From contig DFBN01000056.1 of the NCBI GenBank assembly GCA_002366635.1, forward strand, positions 1-10,332: DNA of 10,332 bases, in the 5' to 3' direction. Each line of letters begins with the position of its first letter. The first letter of the stretch is position 1. Shown in pieces: positions 1 to 6,404 of the stretch. Below the pieces are notes generated by a model. That model was given only the letters and a program-made list of their open reading frames with translations, ran no database searches and was not told where the DNA came from. Source of the DNA: Caldifarciminota bacterium UBA3079 (GTDB taxonomy: Bacteria > Hydrothermota > Tepidihabitantia > Tepidihabitantales > Tepidihabitantaceae). Made by a program: the position numbers and the translations under genes.

Positions 1-3000
1 GTGTTGACTGGGGGCAGCTCGCCCGAAACCTTAACATTGCCTTTCCCGAAAATACGGACAAGCTCGCTGATGAGTTCATTGGTCAGAGCGACTTTGTGCT
101 CTTTCAGGCGCACAAGCCGGGCGGGCATATCGTGATATGCCCCTACTTTCAGGTAAACTACGGCATCGCCCGGGTGGGCTTTGAGCTGTTCTTTGAGTTG
201 CAAAAGCAAATCGTCAGGTGGCGCGGACCCGACATTGATAGCCGCTGCGTGGAGGAAATGCGAGACGTTGTCAAAGGAAGTGACATGGTCGGCCCAGATT
301 TGAGCCGTTCCCCTTTGACGCCTCCTGATGCGACCGCGGACGATGATGAGGGTATCGGTTTTGAGATATTCGCGGCATGCCTCAAGCTGACCTGAGAAGA
401 CCATTACCTCGACCGGGCCGTTAAAATCCTCAACCGTAACAATTACATATTCCCGGTCCCGTTTGTCACGCCGTCCCTTTCGCGCGGTAATGACTCCGCC
501 GATGGCAACCGAGTCGCCGTCTTCTTTTTCTTCAAGTTTGCTGGACGGCATGAGTTTCAGCGCATCGTATTCGACTCGATATGGTTCCAAAGGATGGGAT
601 GAGAAGTAAAATCCGAACGCCGCCTTTTCATATTGCACGAGTTGATGGGTATCGAATTTCACTTCGGTTTCAGTTTGAGTTTTTTTCGGAGGACCGGATG
701 CAAACATATCGGTCTGTCGCTCTGTGAATCTCAGTCTTTCTGAAGATGCCTTGGCCATTTCTAGTTCCAGGCCCAGGAGTAATCTGGTCCGGTTTGAATC
801 GAATGAGTCGAAGGCACCGGCTTTGATAAGAGATTCTGCTGCTTTGCGGTTTACCACACCTTTGGTGCGCATAAGAAAATCAAGCACATCTTCATATGGT
901 CCGTTCGCCTCCCTTTCTTTTACTACCCGCTCGCTTGCACCCTGGCCCATGTTCTTGATTCCGGCAAGCCCGAACCGGACTTTTCCGTCTTCGATTCTGA
1001 AGCTCCCGAAGCTTTTGTTCACATCCGGACCAAGGATAGTAATTTTCATCCGGCGCGATTCGTTTGCGAATTTGGCCAGTTTTCGGAAATCGCCCAGTTC
1101 GCTTGTCATACTTGCAGCGATGAACTGGACCGGAAAGTTGGCTTTGAGATAAGCGGTAATATAAGAGAGATAAGCATAACCTGCGGCATGAGACTTGTTG
1201 AATCCATAACCGGCAAATCGGGCCAGTAGATTAAAGATTTTGTTCGCTTTGTTTTCCGGAATCTGATTGTATCGGGCACATCCCTGGACAAAGGTATCGT
1301 GTTGGGCCTGCATCTCTTTTGGTCTCTTTTTGCCCATGGCACGGCGCAAAAGGTCAGCTTTGCCCAAGGTGTAACCGGCAAGCACTTGTGCTGCTTGCAT
1401 CACCTGTTCCTGATAAATCATGATTCCGTATGTGTCTTGGCAGATTGGCTCAAGTAATGGATGCTCGTATTCAATTTCCTCGCTTCCTGCTTTGCGGGCA
1501 AGATAAGTGGGAATTAGTTCCATCGGACCGGGTCGGTAGAGCGCAATCAGGGCGATAATATGCTCGATATTTTCCGGACGCATTCTCTGACAGAGGTCAC
1601 GCATTCCAGAGCTTTCCAGTTGGAAAACCGCCGTCGTGTCACCCCGCTGCAGCATTCGGTATGTTTTTTTATCATCCAAAGGCACATGTTCAGGGCTGAA
1701 CCTGAAGCCTGATTCGGAAATGAGTTTTTGTGCTTCGTCCACAATAGTCAGTGTGCGAAGGCCGAGTATGTCCATTTTGAGTAAACCGACTGCATCGAGT
1801 GAATACATATCAAACTGGGTACAGATATCCCCGTCAGCTGTTTTGTAAAGCGGCACAATCTCAATGAGCGGCTTGGGTGCAATCACGACAGCCGATGCGT
1901 GAATCGATGCGTGCCGGTTCAATCCTTCGAGCTTCCTGGCGATTGTCAGAAGCTTTTGGTATTCGGGTTTGGATTTGACTATTTGCCGCAATTCAGCCTG
2001 AGTTTCCATTGCCTGGTCCAGTTTCATATTCTGCGGGATGAGTTTGGCCATCCGGTCTACTTCGAGAATGGGGATATCCATCACCCTACCGACATCGCGC
2101 ACTACGGCCCGGGCTTGCATCGTGCCAAAAGTGATAATCTGCGCTACAGAATCCTCGCCGTAACGGTGCTTTATGAAATCAATTACCTCCTGACGCCTGG
2201 TATCGGAAAAATCTATATCAATATCAGGTAAGCTGACGCGTTCGGTGGAAAGAAATCGCTCAAACAACAGGCCGTATCGCAACGGGTCAATATCGGTAAT
2301 TCCAAGGCAATAAAGCACTAAAGACCCGGCTGCCGAGCCGCGGCCCGGGCCTACCGGAATCTTCTGTGACCGTGCGAAGTCTACAATATCCTTAACCACG
2401 AGAAAATAGCCTGGGAATCCTACTTTACGGATTACATCAAGTTCATGTTCAAACCCTTTCTCAATCGCAGGATTTGTTTTCTGATACCTTTTCTTTAGTC
2501 CGTTTCGGGCCAGATGGCGCAGATAGCTGAAATCGTCCGCGAAACCCGGCGGCGATTCATACTTGGGCAAATGAATCGTCACTTTATCAAAATCAAGCTC
2601 AAGATTGCATCGGTCCGCTATCTCGCAGGTCTGCTCAAGGGCACCGGGAATAGAAGAAAAAAGCCGCTCCATCTCTTCAGGTGAACGGAAGAATAACTGG
2701 TCCGAACTCATCCTGAGCCGGTTTTTATCTGCGAGCTTCTTGCCGGTCTGAATGCAGACGAGCGCATCGTGGGCCGTGGAATCCTCGGGTCTGAGATAAT
2801 GGCAATCATTGGTTGCCACCATCGGTATGCCCAAGCTGGCCGAGATTTCCATAATGCCCGGAATGATTCTTTCCTGCTCTTTCAAACCCAAGCGCATTAC
2901 TTCAAGATAGAAATTCTTCTGGCCAAGAATCTCCTGATACCGGGCTGCGGATTGCATCGCTTTTTCTGGATTGTTCCGGCGCAGGAAATAATTCACTTCA

Positions 3001-3446
3001 CCTTTGAGGCAGCCAGAAAGTCCGATAAGCCCTTCAGCGTATTCAGCAAGAAGCTCTTTGTCGATTCTCGGCCGATAATAAAAACCCTCAAGATAAGCCC
3101 TGGAAACGAGCTTCATCAGATTCTCATATCCGGTCTTGTTTTGACACAGCAATGTCAGATGAAAGCTCGATTCGGGAATGTCGGCACGGATTTTTCGCTC
3201 TTTGCGGCTTCCGGGTGCAATATAAACCTCGCATCCGATAATCGGCTTCACCCCGGCATTTTTTGCTGCTTTATAGAATTTTACTGCACCGAACATGTTG
3301 CCGTGGTCGGTTATCGCCAGGGCCGGCATTCTGTATCTTGCCGCAAGCGCTACCAGTTCATCAATCTTCGATGCGCCATCAAGCAGGCTGTACTGGGTGT
3401 GATTATGCAGATGAACGAAACCGGCCGTTTTCTTTTTTCTGGGCAC
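1..3446 (-). CDS. dnaE: DNA polymerase III alpha subunit DnaE (3' end cut by window edge)
   Basis: Catalytic subunit of the replicative DNA polymerase. The frame is open for 1148 codons and runs off the left edge with no stop. DnaE proteins are usually about 1150-1200 residues, so little is missing. Domains: N-terminal PHP domain (about 10-215) starting FVHLHNHTQYSLLDG; C-family polymerase palm with the GPGRGSAAGSL loop and PDIDIDF, whose D408 and D410, with D559 in LKMDILGL, are the expected catalytic aspartates; then fingers (YRPGPMEL, YQEQVM, FNKSHAAGYA), helix-hairpin-helix region, an OB fold near VAIGGVITARKG, and a C-terminal tail. PHP metal-ligand positions look intact (H12, H14, D47, H48, E73, H96, C146, D214, H216). 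No intein is present. The start is GTG at 3446: an in-frame TAA lies three codons upstream and homology begins about 10 residues in. No Shine-Dalgarno is visible; see the promoter entry. Identification is by motifs and is secure. Confidence 0.97.
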   Translation of the reverse strand, partial: MPRKKKTAGFVHLHNHTQYSLLDGASKIDELVALAARYRMPALAITDHGNMFGAVKFYKAAKNAGVKPIIGCEVYIAPGSRKERKIRADIPESSFHLTLLCQNKTGYENLMKLVSRAYLEGFYYRPRIDKELLAEYAEGLIGLSGCLKGEVNYFLRRNNPEKAMQSAARYQEILGQKNFYLEVMRLGLKEQERIIPGIMEISASLGIPMVATNDCHYLRPEDSTAHDALVCIQTGKKLADKNRLRMSSDQLFFRSPEEMERLFSSIPGALEQTCEIADRCNLELDFDKVTIHLPKYESPPGFADDFSYLRHLARNGLKKRYQKTNPAIEKGFEHELDVIRKVGFPGYFLVVKDIVDFARSQKIPVGPGRGSAAGSLVLYCLGITDIDPLRYGLLFERFLSTERVSLPDIDIDFSDTRRQEVIDFIKHRYGEDSVAQIITFGTMQARAVVRDVGRVMDIPILEVDRMAKLIPQNMKLDQAMETQAELRQIVKSKPEYQKLLTIARKLEGLNRHASIHASAVVIAPKPLIEIVPLYKTADGDICTQFDMYSLDAVGLLKMDILGLRTLTIVDEAQKLISESGFRFSPEHVPLDDKKTYRMLQRGDTTAVFQLESSGMRDLCQRMRPENIEHIIALIALYRPGPMELIPTYLARKAGSEEIEYEHPLLEPICQDTYGIMIYQEQVMQAAQVLAGYTLGKADLLRRAMGKKRPKEMQAQHDTFVQGCARYNQIPENKANKIFNLLARFAGYGFNKSHAAGYAYLSYITAYLKANFPVQFIAASMTSELGDFRKLAKFANESRRMKITILGPDVNKSFGSFRIEDGKVRFGLAGIKNMGQGASERVVKEREANGPYEDVLDFLMRTKGVVNRKAAESLIKAGAFDSFDSNRTRLLLGLELEMAKASSERLRFTERQTDMFASGPPKKTQTETEVKFDTHQLVQYEKAAFGFYFSSHPLEPYRVEYDALKLMPSSKLEEKEDGDSVAIGGVITARKGRRDKRDREYVIVTVEDFNGPVEVMVFSGQLEACREYLKTDTLIIVRGRIRRRQRGTAQIWADHVTSFDNVSHFLHAAAINVGSAPPDDLLLQLKEQLKAHPGDAVVYLKVGAYHDMPARLVRLKEHKVALTNELISELVRIFGKGNVKVSGELPPVN

Positions 3447-3451
3447 GGACA

Positions 3452-3480
3452 GTTATAATTCTAACCCGGCGTCATGTCAA
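3452..3480 (-). promoter_or_regulatory. Sigma70-type promoter of dnaE, predicted leaderless
   Basis: Read on the minus strand there is TTGACA (3480-3475), a 17-base spacer and TATAAC (3457-3452). That is 6/6 and 5/6 matches to the housekeeping consensus at ideal spacing. Only five bases separate the -10 box from the dnaE GTG at 3446, so initiation would fall on or within a base or two of the start codon. The lack of any Shine-Dalgarno before this GTG agrees with a leaderless transcript. Confidence 0.7.
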
Positions 3481-3537
3481 CCAGAGTCTGGTCAAGACCA
3501 GCCGATTATGCCGTTTCTTTTTTGACAAGACCGGGTT
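3463..3537. repeat. Nested inverted repeats in the dnaE/thi4 divergent region
   Basis: Outer arms: AACCCGG at 3463-3469 with TGTCAA at 3475-3480 on the left, mirrored by TTGACA (3522-3527) and CCGGGTT (3531-3537) on the right, so 13 bases per arm match with slightly unequal gaps. Between the arms lies a separate perfect dyad, CTGGTC-AA-GACCAG (3488-3501). The left arm contains the dnaE -35 box. The array could be an operator region or a structured RNA; it does not look like a terminator for either gene. Confidence 0.45.
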
Positions 3538-3577
3538 TGCTTCTTAGGCCGATACTTTGGGGATTTGAGATTTCAGA

Positions 3578-3605
3578 TTGACAGCCTGGCTCAGTTACAT
3601 AGACT
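3578..3605 (+). promoter_or_regulatory. Probable promoter of thi4-thiN
   Basis: TTGACA (3578-3583), a 16-base spacer and TAGACT (3600-3605, 4/6 to the -10 consensus). Transcription would start near 3612, giving a leader of about 23 bases that includes the Shine-Dalgarno at 3624. The -35 box is perfect but the -10 is imperfect. A perfect TATAAT also occurs at 3454-3459 on this strand but has no convincing -35 box. Confidence 0.5.
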
Positions 3606-3612
3606 CAGGCTG
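3582..3612 (+). promoter_or_regulatory. Dyad overlapping the thi4 promoter (candidate operator)
   Basis: CAGCCTG (3582-3588) and its exact reverse complement CAGGCTG (3606-3612) are separated by 17 bases. They begin inside the -35 box and end at the predicted start site. Arm centres are 24 bases apart, a little over two helical turns, which suits a dimeric repressor. CTCAG also repeats directly at 3590-3594 and 3604-3608. No regulator is encoded beside it, so this is a structural observation only. Confidence 0.4.
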
Positions 3613-3623
3613 GTTCTAGAATC

Positions 3624-3630
3624 GGAGGTG
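3624..3630 (+). promoter_or_regulatory. Shine-Dalgarno fixing the TTG start of thi4
   Basis: GGAGGTG ends four bases before TTG at 3635 (six bases from GGAGG). It is the strongest ribosome-binding site in the window. It supports TTG as initiator, and the codons that follow match the expected Thi4 N-terminus. Confidence 0.85.
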
Positions 3631-3634
3631 TTTA

Positions 3635-4459
3635 TTGCCGCTTAGTGAAATCGAGATTTCCCGTGTAATCATCGAACGGTACACAAAACGGTTTCTGGAT
3701 AACCTGGAGACAGATGTTGCCGTAGTCGGTGCCGGTCCATCCGGGCTCACTGCTGCTTATACATTGGCTGAAAAGGGACTTAAGACTGTCGTATTCGAGC
3801 GGGCGCTCAAACCGGGCGGCGGATTACCGGGCGGCGGGATGATGTTTTCCGAAATCGTTGTCCAGAAACAGGCGGTTCCGGTCCTTAAAGACCTGGGTAT
3901 TCGTTTACATGAACAACGGCCCGGCTATTTTGTCGCCGATGCGATTGAAACCTTAGGTGCTTTACTGGTACGGGCGACCCGGGCCGGGGTGAAAATCTTC
4001 AACCTGGTCACAGTCGAGGATATCCTGCTCGTGGAAAACCGGGTTTCGGGTTTAGTCCTGAACTGGAGCACGGTGCCGATGACCAAATTGTCGGTTGACC
4101 CGCTGACAATGAAGACGGCCGCGGTCCTGGATGCAACCGGACATCCAGCCGAGATTGTCAACGGGCTTGTGCGTAAAGCCGGGGTAAAACTTGCTACGCC
4201 TTCGGGTGGTTTTGAAGGCGAAGGCCCGATGTGGGCTGATGAGGCCGAGCGGCTTATCCTTGAACATGCGGTTGAAGTATTTCCCGGGCTCTGGGTCAGC
4301 GGGATGGCGGCCAATGCGGTATTTGGCGGGCCACGCATGGGGCCGATTTTCGGGGGGATGTTCCTTTCCGGTATCAAAGCAGCCGAAGGCATCGCGGCGG
4401 CGCTCAAGTCTAAAATCTCAAATCCCAAAAATGACACAAGAGCAAAGACAAGTCATTGA
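3635..4459 (+). CDS. thi4: Sulfide-dependent thiazole synthase, Thi4 family (cysteine-free)
   Basis: Makes the thiazole half of thiamine as an ADP adduct from NAD and glycine, in the cytoplasm. The 274 residues match the compact archaeal/bacterial Thi4 length. An N-terminal FAD/NAD-binding Rossmann segment VAVVGAGPSGLTAAY (GxGxxG at 32-37) is followed by an acidic strand end (VVFER), a GGG-rich loop with LPGGGMMF (64-71), the active-site segment DATGHPAE (166-173), and a C-terminal GMAANAVFGGPRMGPIFGGM stretch typical of the family. Eukaryotic Thi4 gives up the sulfur of an active-site cysteine. This protein contains no cysteine at all, so it must use external sulfide, as described for archaeal and some bacterial non-Cys Thi4 enzymes, which need iron and low oxygen. 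The close archaeal relative ribose-1,5-bisphosphate isomerase is less likely given thiN directly downstream. Confidence 0.93.
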   Translation: MPLSEIEISRVIIERYTKRFLDNLETDVAVVGAGPSGLTAAYTLAEKGLKTVVFERALKPGGGLPGGGMMFSEIVVQKQAVPVLKDLGIRLHEQRPGYFVADAIETLGALLVRATRAGVKIFNLVTVEDILLVENRVSGLVLNWSTVPMTKLSVDPLTMKTAAVLDATGHPAEIVNGLVRKAGVKLATPSGGFEGEGPMWADEAERLILEHAVEVFPGLWVSGMAANAVFGGPRMGPIFGGMFLSGIKAAEGIAAALKSKISNPKNDTRAKTSH

Positions 4460-5018
4460 CCGTTTGAAACAGGCGGTTTCCCTTCTTGAAGCCTGCTCTG
4501 AGTTCAGCGCACTTGTGCCCGAAGTCAGAACCAACTTCGTCTATGCCCTGGCCGATGCCAAAACAGCCAGTGATATCGCCGGCGTTGACGGCCGAATAAC
4601 GGTTGTCGAAGGAATGCCCAAAGCCTCAGGTCCGGTCAGATTCGGGGTATCAGACCATCTGGCCCGCAGGATTATCGAATTCCGCAAATACGACAAAACG
4701 ATTCGTTCGGCTTTGAACTTCCGCTGGAATGAAACGATTCTGGAATTTATCCAGGCCGATTGCAAAGAAAAAAGGCTCGAACTGGGTGTGGTTGACCGAA
4801 AGGAAGAACCCAAAGAGCTTATCGGCAAAGACAAAGGCTCAATGTCCTGGAAGGTGAAGCAACTGGTTGAATCATGTGGGGGCAAAATCCCACCGGTTTT
4901 TTATGAAACCCGGGGCTGGGGTAAAGAACCGCTGTTTATTCTGGTCGGTTCAGACCCGCTCGAACTGGCAGAACAGGCAATTGACATCGCGTCCGGGTTC
5001 ACCTGCAGAAAGCTATAA
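4431..5018 (+). CDS. thiN: Thiamine-phosphate synthase, stand-alone ThiN
   Basis: ThiN joins the thiazole phosphate and hydroxymethylpyrimidine pyrophosphate to give thiamine phosphate, replacing the unrelated ThiE. The protein has 195 residues, the size of one ThiN domain; in archaea the domain is usually fused to ThiD or to a helix-turn-helix. Family-like segments are visible: VPEVRTNFVYAL (29-40), AGVDGRI (50-56), GPVRFGVSDHLAR (67-79), IRSALNFRW (91-99), VVDRKEEP (120-127) and GKEPLFILVGSDP near the C-terminus. The short N-terminus (1-28) is helical and carries no HTH. I chose ATG at 4431, which overlaps thi4 by 29 bases. No Shine-Dalgarno precedes it, so it is probably translated by coupling. 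The frame stays open upstream to 4191, but that part is out-of-frame thi4. Together the two genes cover thiazole synthesis and coupling; thiC and thiD are not in the window. Confidence 0.88.
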   Translation: MTQEQRQVIDRLKQAVSLLEACSEFSALVPEVRTNFVYALADAKTASDIAGVDGRITVVEGMPKASGPVRFGVSDHLARRIIEFRKYDKTIRSALNFRWNETILEFIQADCKEKRLELGVVDRKEEPKELIGKDKGSMSWKVKQLVESCGGKIPPVFYETRGWGKEPLFILVGSDPLELAEQAIDIASGFTCRKL

Positions 5019-5047
5019 GGCAACGAGGGGAGCTCCGAAGGAATTCT
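5019..5047. other. Convergent junction between thiN and the barrel gene
   Basis: Only 29 bases separate the two stop codons. They hold the 8-base palindrome GGAGCTCC (5029-5036) and a weaker GAAG/CTTC dyad that runs into the barrel gene. There is no long stem and no T-tract, so I see no intrinsic terminator in either direction. Termination must be Rho-dependent or lie inside the opposing genes. Confidence 0.5.
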
Positions 5048-6295
5048 TCAGAAACCGTATTTGAGTTCGAGTGTATAAACCTTCATAGTGAAATTGTCAC
5101 TTTTTTCTGTATGCCATTCAGGGGTGATATTCGCAATTCCTTCCAGGTTCAACTGACTGGTCGGGCTTGAGATAATCGCCCAGTTCAGGAACAGACTCAG
5201 TTCATTAAAAGTGTAACTGGACTGAAATGCCGAGTCGGCATTCGGATAGTTGCGCCTTCCAATCCGGTCTTCGAATGTAACCCACAATCGGTCCAGTTGA
5301 AAGAAGTCAAGGCCAAGGACCAACGACCATTCACGGTAGTTGTCATCTGGTGAACCGGCAAGGGCCAGTCCAAGTTCGTATTGGGGACCCAGGCGGATTG
5401 TGAGTTCTGGCCGGGGTTGGATTTCGCCAGTGAATCTGGTTTCGTTTTCGAAAAGGTCGGTGTAGGTTTCAGTAGTGGAGTCATACCATGTCCATCCCCC
5501 TTCATCTTCAATTGTTAAGCCGAACCCGGTAAACTCCTGACCTGTTGACAGGGTTAGGTCTTCCTGCCAGAAACTGTGCTCGGCGCCAGGATAGATTCTC
5601 CGGGTCAGATTATTCTGCCCGGCCAGGTGAAAACCGGACCGGAAGTAATGGTCAATGCCGGCATTCACACTATGCTCGTTGTAATTTCGTTCTTCCTGAG
5701 CTTTGGCCAAGCGCCGTGACCATCCGTATTCTGCGTTCAGTAAAGTAAACATCCCAAGCTCCTGATTTGCATCGGCTGTGAGCCGATTGACAAGATAGTC
5801 ATAAGAGAAACTGTCCGGGTCGGCATACCGGAGTAGTTCGGCTTGGTCGGCAATGGTAAAAGAAGTCGCTTCAGATGCATCCAGTCTGAACTCAACCCGG
5901 CCGACATTGTTCAGAAAATCCTCGGTGTAAGCTGTATCCGCAATTTTTGGGAAAAGACCGTGGTAATAACGCAATTCTGCATCGTTTGAAGCCACAATCC
6001 CTAACGCCGGTGTCAGTTGCTGTTCAAGCTTCAGGTTCAACTGGTCACGCACAGAACATGTCGAGAAGTTCAAGGTATTTCTCGCATCGATGTTTGTCTT
6101 GGCCTTGGATGAGTTCATATCCAGACTCAAGAATCCGCGGCCTTGGGTATCGATATTCAGGGTGTCTTTTTCTTCCCAGTTAAGGGTATCGTAGCTAACT
6201 ATTTTGTAAGTCTGACTTGAGTAGTCGGCCCCGAGCCCGAACTCAGACCCGAACGAAAATGCACCCGATATGATAGTTATCAGCACCAGATTCAT
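5048..6295 (-). CDS. Probable outer-membrane beta-barrel protein, unknown family
   Basis: I do not recognise the family. The 415 residues open with a hydrophobic stretch (MNLVLITIISGAFS), a plausible signal peptide, although it has no lysine or arginine before the hydrophobic core, which is unusual. The rest has no long hydrophobic helix. It alternates polar and apolar residues and is rich in Tyr, Trp, Phe, Asn, Asp and Thr, as transmembrane beta-strands and their loops are, for example LTIRLGPQYELGLALAG and WSLVLGLDFFQ. The last residues, YTLELKYGF, end in Phe with the alternating pattern recognised by the BAM machinery. ATG at 6295 is supported by an in-frame TGA five codons upstream and a GAGGT site. 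It lies 109 bases downstream of the helical-repeat gene on the same strand, so co-transcription is plausible. Function could be a porin or a structural barrel; this cannot be decided here. Confidence 0.75.
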   Translation of the reverse strand: MNLVLITIISGAFSFGSEFGLGADYSSQTYKIVSYDTLNWEEKDTLNIDTQGRGFLSLDMNSSKAKTNIDARNTLNFSTCSVRDQLNLKLEQQLTPALGIVASNDAELRYYHGLFPKIADTAYTEDFLNNVGRVEFRLDASEATSFTIADQAELLRYADPDSFSYDYLVNRLTADANQELGMFTLLNAEYGWSRRLAKAQEERNYNEHSVNAGIDHYFRSGFHLAGQNNLTRRIYPGAEHSFWQEDLTLSTGQEFTGFGLTIEDEGGWTWYDSTTETYTDLFENETRFTGEIQPRPELTIRLGPQYELGLALAGSPDDNYREWSLVLGLDFFQLDRLWVTFEDRIGRRNYPNADSAFQSSYTFNELSLFLNWAIISSPTSQLNLEGIANITPEWHTEKSDNFTMKVYTLELKYGF

Positions 6296-6301
6296 AAAGA
6301 G

Positions 6302-6306
6302 ACCTC
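6302..6306 (-). promoter_or_regulatory. Shine-Dalgarno of the barrel gene
   Basis: GAGGT on the minus strand, six bases before the ATG at 6295. It supports this start despite the atypical signal peptide. I see no convincing sigma70 or sigma54 promoter in the 109 bases upstream of this gene. Confidence 0.65.
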
Positions 6307-6354
6307 ATTTTATGTAGTATTCAGGCTATGGCGAATACAACCGCTAATATTGAA

Positions 6355-6384
6355 CTCAAGCAAAAAGGGCTGGTCCGGCTTGAG
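6355..6384 (-). other. Hairpin between the helical-repeat and barrel genes
   Basis: CTCAAGC (6384-6378 on the minus strand) pairs perfectly with GCTTGAG (6361-6355) around a 16-base loop that ends in five T. The T-run lies in the loop, not after the stem, so this is not a canonical terminator. It could be an RNA-processing or 3'-end protecting structure that sets the relative output of the two genes. Confidence 0.4.
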
Positions 6385-6404
6385 CAAGGAGGATAATTCC
6401 GAAA

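Noticed and set aside
2769..3458. 229-codon plus-strand open frame and several others over 96-3547
   Set aside because: They lie antisense to dnaE, whose minus-strand frame is continuous and carries all family motifs; their translations are Cys/His/Arg-rich with no recognisable motif.
3522..3556. TTGACA at 3522 with GATACT at 3551 as a thi4 promoter
   Set aside because: The spacer is 23 bases, too long for a sigma70 promoter; the pair at 3578/3600 fits better.
3447..3634. TPP riboswitch before the thiamine genes
   Set aside because: None of the conserved TPP-riboswitch core segments, such as CTGAGA, is visible in this region.
4191..4430. 80-codon upstream extension of thiN
   Set aside because: This stretch is out-of-frame thi4 and adds no ThiN-like sequence; ATG at 4431 gives the expected single-domain length.
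3925..4437. 170-codon minus-strand frame inside thi4
   Set aside because: Antisense shadow of a high-confidence gene; Ser/Thr/Pro-rich composition typical of reverse-frame translation.
6355..6384. Intrinsic terminator after the helical-repeat gene
   Set aside because: The stem is only 7 base pairs and the T-run lies inside the loop, not after the stem.
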